Positions 1 to 9,900 of a stretch of DNA of 64,000 nucleotides are shown piece after piece. The DNA is from JAIVGV01 sp036389335 (GTDB lineage Bacteria > Acidobacteriota > Blastocatellia > Pyrinomonadales > Pyrinomonadaceae): the NCBI GenBank assembly GCA_036389335.1, contig DASVQC010000089.1, positions 56,158-120,157 of the forward strand, read 5' to 3'. The notes beneath the pieces were generated by a model, which worked only from the letters and a program-made list of their open reading frames with translations, was not told the DNA's origin and ran no database searches. Both the position numbers and the translations under genes were made by a program. Position 1 is the first letter of the stretch; each line of letters opens with the position of its first letter.

Positions 1-2486
1 TTGTCGATCTCGATCCACGCCGCGCGGTAGTTGCGCGTGGTGACGGGGCGGGTCAGGTTGTCGCCGTCCCTGAAGGTGTCGGGGCACGGATCGGCGTAAG
101 GCGCGCCGGGCTTCTGCGCGCGCCCGTTGACGAGGAAGAGGCCGGGCTTGCCCGTCGCGTCGAAGGTCTGGTAGCCCTGCGCCAGCCAGTCGTACTCGGT
201 GCGGAAGGGAACCGCCGCGCCGGTGGCCGCGTCCTGCCCGGCGTGGAACTGCATGGCGCGGTTCTCGTCGGGCGTGCCCGCGTCGGGCAGCACCGTCAGG
301 AGCGCCTCTTCGAGTTCGTGCGCGAAGAAGAACGTCCAAGGCTTGTAGCCGTCGTCGGCCAGCTCGTGGACGCGCGCGGCGACCGGGTCGGCCTGACGGA
401 AGGCGGGGACGGCGTCGATCCCGTCAATCGCCACGGCCTCTTCGACGCGGTGGCGCGGCAGGCCGCCGTTCTTCTCAAGCGCCAAGGGCGGCTGCGGCGG
501 GCGGTGGCTCGCGCGCCCCGCCGCGTAGAACGGGAAGCCCTCGAAGTCTGCACGCGGCATCGGCGGCAGGCCCGCCGGGACGACCGGCACGTTGGTGCGC
601 GCGCGCAGGAAGAGGTTCGGGATCGGCACGATGGCCGGTTGCTGGATGCCGGTGGCGACTTCGCCGTCGGGCAGGTTGCGCCCGCGCGGGTTCGGGTTCT
701 CGCAAGGCACCTGCGAAGGCTGCTGCGCGCAGGCCGAAGGGTTCATGCCGGGCGTGCCGTCTTCAAAGACATCGTGCACGCGCCACAGCTCCCACATGCC
801 CTGCGCGAAGTGCGGGTAGAGGTGGCAGTGGAAGATCGAGTCGCCGGGCGTGAGATTGCGGTTGCCCGATCCGCCGTAGTTGATCTCGTAGGTGAAGGCC
901 GCGCCGGGCGAGATGGTCTGGGCGTCGAGGTAAGTGGAGTTGTCGTCGCGCGGGCTTTGCAGCCACTGGTGCGCGTGGAGGTGGAAGACGTGCGTCTCCT
1001 TCGGCCCCGCGTGCAGGTTGCGGAAGCGCACGGGGTCGTTCAGGTACGAGTGGTGGACGTTCGAGGGATCGTCGGGGAAGGGCACGTGCTTGCCCTGACC
1101 CGGGATGTCCTCGATGAGCGTGGCCGGGTCGCCGTTGGGCCACGATTCGAGGAAGAACTCTTCGTAGGCGCACTCGGTGCAGAAGCGCGAGGGGCCGACC
1201 TTGAACTTGTTGGCGAAGAGGATCGAGCCGAGGCCCGAAACGCCGTAGTTGATGCCGAAGCCGTCCTTCACGCTCTCGAAGGGGCGGAACTTCAGCTCGG
1301 AGAAGGCGGGGAAGTCGTCTTCGACCTCGTCGTGGAAGATGACGGTGAACTCGCGGAAGGGCTGGCCGCAGGTGCCCGACGGCGGGGCCTTCGTGCAGTC
1401 TTCCTGAAGCTGGCCCGTCGGGTCTGTGATGACGGCATTCAGATCGCCGTGGACGATCTCGTTCGTCGTCGGGTCGGTGATGCTCAGCAGCGGGCGGCCC
1501 GCCTGATCCCTCGCCTCGAAGTCGAGGGCGGGGTGGCCCTGCGGATCGAAGACGGGCGCGCCGTTCGCGTCCCTTTTCTGCGCCTGCCGCATCGTCTCGG
1601 CTGTGACCTGCGAGCGATACCAGCGCGAGTTCTTCGGCTCCACATTGATCGAGCCGAAGAGGCCGCGCACGATCTGGCCGCCGTCGCCGTCGCCGCCCGA
1701 CGTGGCGGCCTGCGAATAGACGAGGTACTGCCCCTGCTTGGCGGCGAGCCACTTGTAAGTGATCGACTGGCCGGGCGGGACGATGGAGGGCGGGTTGTTG
1801 CCGACGAACGCGCCGTCGGAGAGGATGCTGCCGACGTAGTCCAACCCGTTGACGTGCATCCCGGCGGTGCGCGTGGCGGGCCGCTGGTCGCTGTTCGGGT
1901 TGAGCAGGTTGGTGAAGCGGACTTGCAGGCAGTCGCCTTCGTTGACGCGGAGCACGAGCGGGCGCGGTCGCTTGTCGCGCCTGAGCTGCGCGCCGGGCGA
2001 GTCGCCCACCACGTCGCGCCGCAGCGCGTACATCTCGCCGCCCGGCTCAAGGCTGCCGAAGCGGTTGTAGGTGATGACCACGTCGACGGCGACGACGTCA
2101 GCCTTCACCGTCCGCGTGCAGGTGTCCGGCTGTTGAATCACGGGCGCGGGCGTCGCCAACGGGAGGGGCGAAGTAAGGTTTGCCGACGCGACCGGCGTTT
2201 GCGACGACGTTTGGGTTAATGTTTCGGTCGTGGTGGTCGCCGGGGCCGTGGTCTGTTCCGGCAGCGGCGTGGGCGTCTGTTGCGGCAGCGTCGACGCCGC
2301 CGTCGGCTCGGATAAAATATCGACCGCGCCGGGTATCAGCCGCGCCGTCGCTTCCGTCGGCATCGGCTGTAGGCCCGCGCCAGTCGCGGTCGTTTCACCA
2401 CGCGCGCGCGCCGACGCGGCAGCCGACACGAGCAAGCCGACCGTCAACAGTGTTCTCAGCAAGACGTTAGAGTGTCGGGCATCCAT
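1..2486 (-). CDS. Secreted multicopper oxidase (cupredoxin repeat protein), C-terminus beyond window
   Basis: The minus-strand frame is open from ATG 2486 to base 1 with no stop, so the protein is at least 828 residues and is truncated by the window edge. AAGGAGGAG lies 8 nt before the ATG. Residues 1-30 form a signal peptide, followed by a Thr/Pro/Ser/Gln-rich linker to about residue 125 and then cupredoxin-type sequence. Copper-ligand motifs are HVFHLHAHQW (about residue 500) and FHCHLYPHFAQGMW (about 553). It is clearly related to the 1987-residue protein at 22282-28245. Multicopper oxidases oxidise metals, phenols or other donors outside the cytoplasm and reduce O2; the substrate here cannot be told. 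Membership is well supported, specificity is not. Confidence 0.9.
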   Translation of the reverse strand, partial: MDARHSNVLLRTLLTVGLLVSAAASARARGETTATGAGLQPMPTEATARLIPGAVDILSEPTAASTLPQQTPTPLPEQTTAPATTTTETLTQTSSQTPVASANLTSPLPLATPAPVIQQPDTCTRTVKADVVAVDVVITYNRFGSLEPGGEMYALRRDVVGDSPGAQLRRDKRPRPLVLRVNEGDCLQVRFTNLLNPNSDQRPATRTAGMHVNGLDYVGSILSDGAFVGNNPPSIVPPGQSITYKWLAAKQGQYLVYSQAATSGGDGDGGQIVRGLFGSINVEPKNSRWYRSQVTAETMRQAQKRDANGAPVFDPQGHPALDFEARDQAGRPLLSITDPTTNEIVHGDLNAVITDPTGQLQEDCTKAPPSGTCGQPFREFTVIFHDEVEDDFPAFSELKFRPFESVKDGFGINYGVSGLGSILFANKFKVGPSRFCTECAYEEFFLESWPNGDPATLIEDIPGQGKHVPFPDDPSNVHHSYLNDPVRFRNLHAGPKETHVFHLHAHQWLQSPRDDNSTYLDAQTISPGAAFTYEINYGGSGNRNLTPGDSIFHCHLYPHFAQGMWELWRVHDVFEDGTPGMNPSACAQQPSQVPCENPNPRGRNLPDGEVATGIQQPAIVPIPNLFLRARTNVPVVPAGLPPMPRADFEGFPFYAAGRASHRPPQPPLALEKNGGLPRHRVEEAVAIDGIDAVPAFRQADPVAARVHELADDGYKPWTFFFAHELEEALLTVLPDAGTPDENRAMQFHAGQDAATGAAVPFRTEYDWLAQGYQTFDATGKPGLFLVNGRAQKPGAPYADPCPDTFRDGDNLTRPVTTRNYRAAWIEID

Positions 2487-3202
2487 CCTCTGTACTCCTC
2501 CTTAATCGCTCCCCCCTCGGTCGGGCCGAGAGCTGACACACGTATAGCCACCACACGGGAAAGGAATTTCCGGTGCGCCGTCGTTCGGACCGAACGCCCT
2601 CGGCATCCCGCGCACTACCGCGGCGTTAAAGCGCGGTTGGTATTCCGGCGGCGGAAGCCTCAGACCTTTTTGGGTTAACTCACAGCTCTCAAGATGAGGT
2701 CTTGACGCGCAGGCAGACCTCCGGTGAGTACGGTCTTCATCGTGGGGGAATGAAAAGGCGTATTCATCGAGGTTGAGGTCGTCTCCGAGTGCGGGGTGCT
2801 CGGCGACGCCCCAAGCCATGTCTTAGTAGACTTCGGGGATGAGTCTTTACGGAGTTCGGGGAGCCATTCCATCAGCAACAACCATACCGCTTACACTTCA
2901 GTCCGCGTCCGGATGCGTACAAGCTCGTCGGCGCGAGGTGCGAAGCGAAGCGGTCACAGGCGTTTGCGCTGTTCACGGAGGCGCGCATCCATGCGCGTCG
3001 TCTGACGGATGAGGCGCGGTCAGGCGATCACGCTTCGGGACACATTTGCTGCACGTTGCGACAAAATTGCAAGGTCGTTGCGGGTTGATTGCGGGGAGGG
3101 AAACGGCGCGCAACGGTTAAGCGCAGCGCAGCGACCGATCACTCATTTGAGCGGACGACGAGACGGAATTTTTCAGCGGCGGACGGGGAACGTCTTCGTG
3201 AG
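2487..3202. other. Intergenic region between oxidase and sigma-54 regulator
   Basis: About 700 bases with less regular codon structure than the neighbours. Short open frames exist on the minus strand (2502-2819, 2675-2881) but show no recognisable family and no convincing ribosome binding site apart from that of the oxidase. It must hold the promoter of the oxidase gene; I found no confident -35/-10 pair and no sigma-54 GG-N10-GC element. Confidence 0.5.
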
Positions 3203-4306
3203 CTAGAACGTGTTGCGCGGCGGCGCGGCGAACGCGCCGTAATCTTTCAACTTGCGGTAGAGCGTGCGCCGGTCGATGTCGAGCAGGCTCGCCGCCTTGG
3301 CCTGATTCCCCTCGCACCGTTCGAGCACCGAGAGGATGTAGAGGCGTTCGATCTCGGCGAGGGTCGCGCCGCCCTGCCAGCACTCCTTGAGCGCGCGGGG
3401 GATTGTGTCGCCCCCCGGCTCCTCCCGCAGCACGTCCGGCGGCAGATCGCCTACGCCGATCTCGTCGGCCTCGCCGATGGCGAGCGCGTACTCGACGGCG
3501 TTCTCCAACTCGCGCACGTTGCCGGGCCAGTGATAACTGAGGAGGGCGCGCATCGCCTCGGCGGAGAACTTGCGCCGCCTCGCGTCGTCGCGCTGAGCGC
3601 GACGCAGGAAGTGGTTGACCAGAAGTTTGATGTCTTCGCCGCCGCGCTCGCGCAGCTCCGGCACGTGCAGCGGGATCACGCTCAGGCGGAAGAAAAGATC
3701 GCTGCGGAACGCGCCCTCGGCGACGGCGCGCTTGATGTCGCGGTTGGTGGCCGAGATGACGCGCACGCTGATCGGGATGTTCACCCGACCGCCGATGCGC
3801 CGCAAATGGCGCTCCTGAAGGACGCGCAACAGCTTGGCCTGGGCCGGGAGGGCGAGGGCGTCGACCTCGTCGAGAAAGATGGTGCCCCCGGAGGCCCCCT
3901 CAAACAACCCGCGCCGCGTCTCGTGCGCGTCGGTGAACGTGCCGCGCTGGTGCCCGAACAGCTCCGCCTCGACGAGCGTGTCGGGGATGGCCGAGCAGTT
4001 GATGTCGATGAACGGCGCGGACGCGCGCCGACTCCAATTGTGGATCGCGCGCGCGACCAGCTCCTTCCCGGTTCCGGTCGAACCCGTGATGAGCACGGAG
4101 CTGTCGGTCGCCGCGATCCGCGCCATCAGCGAAAGCAACTGCTGCATCCGGGGCGAGCGCCCGATCAGCGAGGCGTTAGCGCCCACCCGATACGCCTCGT
4201 TCTCGCCGGGCGGCGTTTTCAGCGCCCGCTCCGCCGCGCGAAGGGCGTCGCCCGTGTCGCCCTCCGGCGGCGCAAACTTGTCTAAAAACTTCTCGCCCGC
4301 ACTCAT
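3203..4306 (-). CDS. Sigma-54-type AAA+ transcriptional regulator without receiver domain
   Basis: Bacterial enhancer-binding protein of the NtrC/NifA type. An approximately 50-residue N-terminal stub precedes the AAA+ domain, with Walker A GSTGTGKE, Walker B GTIFLDEVDAL, the arginine-finger region RSDLFFRLSVIPL and WPGNVRELENAVEYAL. The C-terminus is a Fis-type helix-turn-helix (NQAKAASLLDIDRRTLYRKL). There is no response-regulator, GAF or PAS domain, so sensing would need a partner or the short N-terminus. The sigma-54-contacting loop, normally GAFTGA, reads GTFTDA (about residues 122-127). ATG 4306 (MSAGEKF) is preferred; an in-frame GTG at 4399 would add 31 residues lacking family similarity. 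Neither start has a strong Shine-Dalgarno. It is monocistronic as far as seen. Confidence 0.88.
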   Translation of the reverse strand: MSAGEKFLDKFAPPEGDTGDALRAAERALKTPPGENEAYRVGANASLIGRSPRMQQLLSLMARIAATDSSVLITGSTGTGKELVARAIHNWSRRASAPFIDINCSAIPDTLVEAELFGHQRGTFTDAHETRRGLFEGASGGTIFLDEVDALALPAQAKLLRVLQERHLRRIGGRVNIPISVRVISATNRDIKRAVAEGAFRSDLFFRLSVIPLHVPELRERGGEDIKLLVNHFLRRAQRDDARRRKFSAEAMRALLSYHWPGNVRELENAVEYALAIGEADEIGVGDLPPDVLREEPGGDTIPRALKECWQGGATLAEIERLYILSVLERCEGNQAKAASLLDIDRRTLYRKLKDYGAFAAPPRNTF

Positions 4307-5108
4307 TCGACGGCCCCGCCAATTCTGATTCCAGTCGATTGAGGAATCCCACGCCGGTCTGTTGACGACGGCGAGCCCCGGCGCGTTCCGGCCCGCCACG
4401 CGGAGGGCACTTCACCCTCAAATAATGGTTCGAGAGATGCTTGGGGAAACGGGCCCTCTTGATAGTGTCTCATCTCTCTTCCGGGGAGAGGCCAACCATG
4501 CAGAAGGTCAGCAGGCCCAAGCTGCTCGACAGATACGGTGAGGTATAACTCAGGTGTAGCAACCAACATGCCAAGACCGCCGACGGCGAAAAGCCAATAG
4601 ATATGAGAGTAAAGATTCATCCGCGAGGCCGCGCACGGCCCGCTCGTGTTACGTAATAAATCAGGCGCGGGGGACTATGTTTTATAGCGAAAATACAGTG
4701 GGCGATCTGACCGGCCATCGACGCCACGCGGGGCGTTTTATGATCGGCGGGCGCTTTAGAGGGCGACCCCCGATCAGAGGCGGGACCCGGTCGAACCGTG
4801 AGGGGGGCGCACCGGCCCTCCACGGAAATTAGATTGACAGGCGTCGGAGCCTTACAGTAGGCTCTCCCCTCTTTTCCCGACTGCCGTTTATCACCTACGA
4901 ACTCGCAGCATTTACTCACGAGCCCGCCGGGAGACCCCTTAGGCCACACCTCCACGCCCGTTACATTTCGGCGCGCGGGCACATTAAAGGTTAAAGGTAG
5001 AAGATAAACCCTTCTCAGATGGCCGGTGCATCCCGGCAGGCGTCGCCGGCGCAAGCCCGCAAGTCCGCAAGTCTAATCGCCCCCAGCGCAGAAGGAGGAC
5101 AGCCGCTC
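4307..5108. other. Intergenic region upstream of the C11 peptidase operon
   Basis: About 800 bases separating the divergent regulator (minus) and the C11/CHAT operon (plus). It contains a plus-strand promoter candidate (4834-4863). The minus strand at 4480-4620 encodes a hydrophobic stretch (IYWLFAVGGLGMLVA) whose continuation is spread over other frames; it may be a decayed small membrane protein but I do not call it a gene. Nothing else is recognisable. Confidence 0.45.
4834..4863 (+). promoter_or_regulatory. Sigma-70-type promoter candidate for C11/CHAT operon
   Basis: TTGACA at 4834-4839 and TAGGCT at 4858-4863 are separated by 18 bases on the plus strand. Transcription would begin near 4870, leaving a leader of about 240 bases before ATG 5109. 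The -35 is perfect, the -10 is weak. Confidence 0.45.
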
Positions 5109-6950
5109 ATGGCCCCGATGGTCGAAAAAGAATGGACGCTGATGTTCTATTTCGCGAGCGACAACGCGCTCGCCCCCGAGATCGTCTCGCAGCTCAAAGC
5201 CATCAAACAGGCGGGCTTTCACCCCGACGCCAACGTCATCGCGCAGTTCGACCCCAACTCCGAGAACACCGACACGCACATCTTCGAGGTCAACCGGATT
5301 AACAAGATTCAGGCGAAGGGGAAACACAGGATCGGCCACGTCGGGTTCAGGGCCAACGATCCGTACGTCGTGAACCTGATGACCGACAAGGTGTGGAGGA
5401 AGGACAAGAAGGAGGGGCCGATCAGAGACCGGATCATAAAATCCCTCGACAGGTTCAAGGCCAAGGGCGAGGTCTTCGACCCGCCCGTCCCGCCGCCGCG
5501 CCCCGAGCGCCCGGAAGACGGCGGAGGCTCGCTCGAAGCCGCCCCCGTGGAATCCTTACAAAGCTTCCTGCGCTTTTGCAGCCGTAACTACCCGGCCCGG
5601 CATTACATGCTCTTCATCCTCGGGCACGGTCTGGTGGTGGGTAACGACACGTTCCTGTTCGACGAGAACGCCCCGGAGCATTCTTTGAAGCTGACCGACC
5701 TCGGGGTGATCTTGAACGACTTCAAGGGGGAGATCAGGGAGAAGGGCGGCGTGTTCGAGCTGGTCAGCTTCCACAGTTGCTCGATGAGTTCCCTCGAAGT
5801 GGCCTGCGAGCTTCAGTATGACGGCGATAAAAAGTACGGCGGCGCTAAGAGGAATGGCGGCGGTAAAAAGAATGGCGGCGGTAAACCGGAAGGCACGGCC
5901 AACTACATGCTCGCCGCGCAGAGCCCCTCGTTCGTCGGCAGTTGGCCCTACAGGCAGATCTTGATCCGGATATTCAATTACCTCGTCAGGAAGGAGAGCG
6001 ACGTCCAAAAACTGTGCACGGACATCTTCTCCTACTGCCTCTATAACAGTTACGACTTCATCGTGGCGGGCTACAACTTCGACGTGTGCCTGTGTGACCT
6101 GAACAACGTGCCGAAAATTCGCCCCCCGCTCTCCGCCCTCGCGAAGGCGCTCGTCGAAGGCTTGAAGTACCCGCAGCTCGTCGAGCGCGTTCTCCTGGCC
6201 CACTGGGACGCGCAGAGCTACTGGCTGGAGAACTACACCGATCTGCACGACTTCTGCGGCTGCCTCAAGCGCAGGCTTGACGGGCCGGGATCGGAGCCCG
6301 CCGGGGTCGCGGAAAAGATCTCCGGCGCCTGCGACGAAGTGATCACGGTGCTCAAGAAAGGGGGCGTGAAGGGCGACGGGCTGCCCGTCGTCCGTTCGGA
6401 ATTTGCCGGGACGGCTTCTCAGTACTCGCGCGGGTTGTCCGTCTTCTTCCCGTGGTCTCCTCCGCTCAACTCGCTGTTCTGGCCCACCGAATATAACAAG
6501 TACCGGTTCTTTACGGACGCGGGGAAGGGCGAAACCCCGTGGAGCGAGTTCTTGGCCGAATACTTCTTGAAGACGCGTCGGCCCGCGCGCGGGACGGAGG
6601 AGGAGGCGCTGCTCGCCGTGGCCGAAAGTAACGGGGGGCGCGCGCGCCGGAAGTCGAAGACGCCCGAGCTTGAGGAGGAACTGCTCGAAGCCTTTGCCAC
6701 CCGCGTCTTCGGCGTGAGCGGGCAACTGAACAAGGGCGGCCCGCGCGACACGCAGGGAGACGACTGCGATTGCCCGTCCATCAAGAACTACCCCTCGTTC
6801 ACCCGCGAGCCGCAGGCGGAGGCGCAGGACGGTGAGACGCCGTACGAGCTGCCCCGCGGGAGCGTGGTCAGCAAGACTTTCGTGAGCGACCGGACTCCCT
6901 TCAAACAGGGGCGGGGGAAGACCTCCATTCTGGACAACTTGGCCGAGTGA
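5109..6950 (+). CDS. C11 clostripain-family cysteine peptidase
   Basis: Clan CD (caspase-fold) cysteine peptidase of 613 residues. The start EWTLMFYFASDNAL is the typical clostripain-family opening strand. The catalytic dyad is visible: His173 in FILGHGLV and Cys224 in SFHSCSMSSLE. Family members cut after Arg or Lys. A Gly/Lys/Asn repeat linker (about residues 240-258, NGGGKKNGGGK) follows the catalytic Cys and could be a processing or flexible segment. No signal peptide is seen, so the protein is probably cytoplasmic. ATG 5109 is chosen over ATG 5019 because AAGGAGG sits about 9 bases before it. The stop overlaps the GTG of the CHAT gene (GTGA), implying translational coupling. Confidence 0.87.
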   Translation: MAPMVEKEWTLMFYFASDNALAPEIVSQLKAIKQAGFHPDANVIAQFDPNSENTDTHIFEVNRINKIQAKGKHRIGHVGFRANDPYVVNLMTDKVWRKDKKEGPIRDRIIKSLDRFKAKGEVFDPPVPPPRPERPEDGGGSLEAAPVESLQSFLRFCSRNYPARHYMLFILGHGLVVGNDTFLFDENAPEHSLKLTDLGVILNDFKGEIREKGGVFELVSFHSCSMSSLEVACELQYDGDKKYGGAKRNGGGKKNGGGKPEGTANYMLAAQSPSFVGSWPYRQILIRIFNYLVRKESDVQKLCTDIFSYCLYNSYDFIVAGYNFDVCLCDLNNVPKIRPPLSALAKALVEGLKYPQLVERVLLAHWDAQSYWLENYTDLHDFCGCLKRRLDGPGSEPAGVAEKISGACDEVITVLKKGGVKGDGLPVVRSEFAGTASQYSRGLSVFFPWSPPLNSLFWPTEYNKYRFFTDAGKGETPWSEFLAEYFLKTRRPARGTEEEALLAVAESNGGRARRKSKTPELEEELLEAFATRVFGVSGQLNKGGPRDTQGDDCDCPSIKNYPSFTREPQAEAQDGETPYELPRGSVVSKTFVSDRTPFKQGRGKTSILDNLAE

Positions 6951-9900
6951 GATCACGAGCGGCATCGTCGGGTCGGGCCTTGAGACGAAAGGGGGCCCTC
7001 CGCGGCCTGCTCATGCTGGCGGCGTTACTACTGGTTTGTCCGGCCACGCCTCAGCGCGGGCAGGTGACGCCGGGCGCGGCAGAGGCGGCGCGGCAACTGG
7101 CGGGCGCGGCCAACGACAACGCCGCCGGTCTGGAGGGGCGGCGGGAGGCCCTGAGAAAGTTGGAAGAGGCGGCCCGCCTCTTCGAGGGCGCGGGAGAGCT
7201 GATCGAGGCGGCCCACGCACTCAACCGCGCGGGCCGCCTCCAATTAATACTGAATGCGCCGCAATCGGCCCTCGACGATCACTCGAAAGCGTTAGACCTG
7301 CTTAAACAGTCGCCCGACGCGGGCGCGGAAGTGGACGGCCTGAACGGGCAGGGCGCGGCCTACATTCGACTGAATAGAGGCGGCGACGCCGAGAGGGTGA
7401 TCGGAAGGGCGCTCTCGCTGAGCGAGCAGTCCGGCTACTCGCGCGGCGAGGCGCAAGCCCTCCTGACGCTCAGCGAGCAGCAGAATCCGTCCGACCACGC
7501 GCTGGCCCTGCGGACGGCCCAAAAGTCTCTCGCGCTCTGGCAAACGCTCGACGACAAGCCGTCGCGCGCGCGCGCCTACGCCCGCGTCGGGCAGTACTAC
7601 ATGGCGCAGAGCGCGCTGCCGGAAGCCGCAGAGAATTACCAGCAGGCGCTAGCCGTCTGGCGCGACTTGAACAACCCGCCGGAGCAGGCGGGCGTTTTAA
7701 TCATGCTGGGCTACATCGAGTTCCGCAAAGGAGAGTGGTGGGGCTGCATTTCGCTCATGACGCAGGCCCAGAGCATGATCGACGCGGGGGCCGAGCCGGA
7801 AATGATGGGGCAGATCGCGGGCGCGATGGCGGAAACTTTCAACGAGAACGGGATGCCGGAAAATGGCCTGACACAGTACCAGCGCGCCTTAGATTTCTAC
7901 CGCCAGTCCGGCGACGCCCACTTGGTGGCGTATGCGACTTGGGGCCTCGGCGTGACGCACTACCTTCTGAAGGAATACCCCGAAGCCGTCGCCGACTTCA
8001 ACCAAGTCCTCGCCACCACGGAAAAGGATAGCCTCTGGGCGCAGTGCTACGAATACCTCGGCAGAGTTTACATCGCGACCGGCGAATACGATCTCGCCCT
8101 GACGAACCTGCAATCCGCCCTCGCCATCTACACGCAAGCCGGCAACCCGCTGGAAGCGGCGCAGGCGCGCGGGCTGTTGGGGCAGCTCTCCCGGTTGCAG
8201 GGACGCCCCGAACAGGCGCGGCGATACTACAAGCAGGCGTTGGACGCCTTCACCGAATTGTCAGACCGGCTCAACCAAGCCGCCGTCTATTCCGAGCTGG
8301 GGCGGTTGGAGTTGAAGGGCGGCGACTACGCCGCCGCGCAAGACTATCTGCGGCAGTCCATCGATGTCACCGAGAACGTCCGCCGCGTCCCCACCAGCAG
8401 CGATCTGACCGCGGCCTTCTCCGCGACCGTCCACGACCGTTACGAGGGTTACGGCGAGTGCCTGATGCGCGGGCACAGGCTGAACCCGTCGCTGGGGCTC
8501 GACGCGCGCGCCTTCGAGGTGAGCGAGCTGATGCGCGGGCGTTCCCTCGCGGAGTGGCTGCGCGTGAGCGGGACGAACCTCGTGCCGGGGCTCGACCCGA
8601 AGCTGGCGGATCGGGAGAAGCTGCTCCGCCAATCGCTGCGCGTGAAGGAGGACTACAGGGTGACGCTGCTGGCCGGAGGGGGCAAGAAGGAAGAGCTTGG
8701 CCTGCTGGTGGCGGAGCTGGCGCGACTGGAAGCGGAGTACAAACAGGTCAACGACGCCATACGCGCTCTCTACCCCTCTTACGAGCAACTGACGCGCCCG
8801 GCGGCGTGGGACTTGCGGCGGATTCAGACTGAGGTCATCGCCGACGATCAGACCGCGCTGCTGGAATACAGCCTCGGGGCGGACGAGAGCTACGCGTGGG
8901 TCGTCACGCGCGACCGGATCAAGAGCTTTAAGCTGCCAGCCGAGGCGGAGATCGTCGAGGCGGCGGGGAGAGTTTATAAATTGCTCGCGCGCCCGTCAGC
9001 CGCCGGCTCCGAAGAAGACGAAGAAGACTTGGCCGCGGCGACTCGTGAACTAAGCCGGATGATCCTGTCGCCCGTCGCCGCGGAGTTGAACAAGCGGCGG
9101 CTCATCGTCGTCGCCGACGGCGCGCTCAACTACATCCCCTTCCAAGTTCTGCCCGCGCCGTCCGACGGAGAGCCCCTCGTCGCCGCCTACGAAATCGTCA
9201 ACGCGCTTTCGGCTTCCATCCTCGGCGAGCTGCGGCAGGAGGCGGCGCGGCGTCAGCCGACGAAGCTGCTGGCGGCGTTCGGCAATCCGAAGTTCGCCCC
9301 CGACACCGCGCGGGCCGAAGATCGGAAGGGGGCCGAGACGCCCTCGGCGACGCAGCAGGCGTCGGCGGCCCGTTTGGAGGGCGCGTTGCGCGACATCGAG
9401 TTGAGCCGAGACTCTTTCGATCCTTCCGCCATCAAGCCGCTGTTTTACGCCAAGCGAGAGTTAGCCAGCCTGCGCGACTCGGCCTCCGGCGGAGAGACTT
9501 TCGTCGCGGAGGAGTTCGACGCCACGCGCGAGCGGCTGCTCAGCACGGACTTGACGCAGTACGCCATTCTCCATCTCGCCACACACGGCTTCCTCGACCC
9601 CAAGCGCCCGGAAAATTCCGGCCTCATGCTCTCCACCTTCAGCCGCGACGGGCGCTCGCTCGACGGCTTCGTCGGACTGCAAGACATCTATCAGCTCCGC
9701 GCGCCGGTCGATCTGGTCGTCCTGAGCGCGTGCCAGACGGGGCTCGGCAAAGACGTGCGCGGCGAAGGACTGCTCGGGCTGACGCGCGGGTTCATGTACG
9801 CCGGGGCGTCGAGCGTGATGGCGAGCTTGTGGAAGGTTGACGACGAGGCGACCGCCGAATTAATGAAGCGGCTCTACGCCAACATGCTGCGAGAGGGGAT

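Noticed and set aside
243..2219. Long plus-strand open frame of 658 codons opposite the multicopper oxidase
   Set aside because: Arg/Val/Ala-rich low-complexity translation with no motif; the minus strand shows signal peptide and copper motifs. High G+C makes long antisense frames common.
2502..2881. Two overlapping short minus-strand frames upstream of the first oxidase
   Set aside because: No motifs, and no supporting ribosome binding sites; considered as a transposase remnant but no DDE pattern could be traced.
3051..3070. Sigma-54 promoter-like GGGACACATTTGC
   Set aside because: The GG to GC spacing is 8-9 bases rather than 10 and the flanking consensus is poor.
4480..4620. Possible frameshifted small membrane protein on the minus strand
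   Set aside because: A hydrophobic start is readable but the continuation must be pieced together from other frames, there is no Shine-Dalgarno and no recognised homologue.
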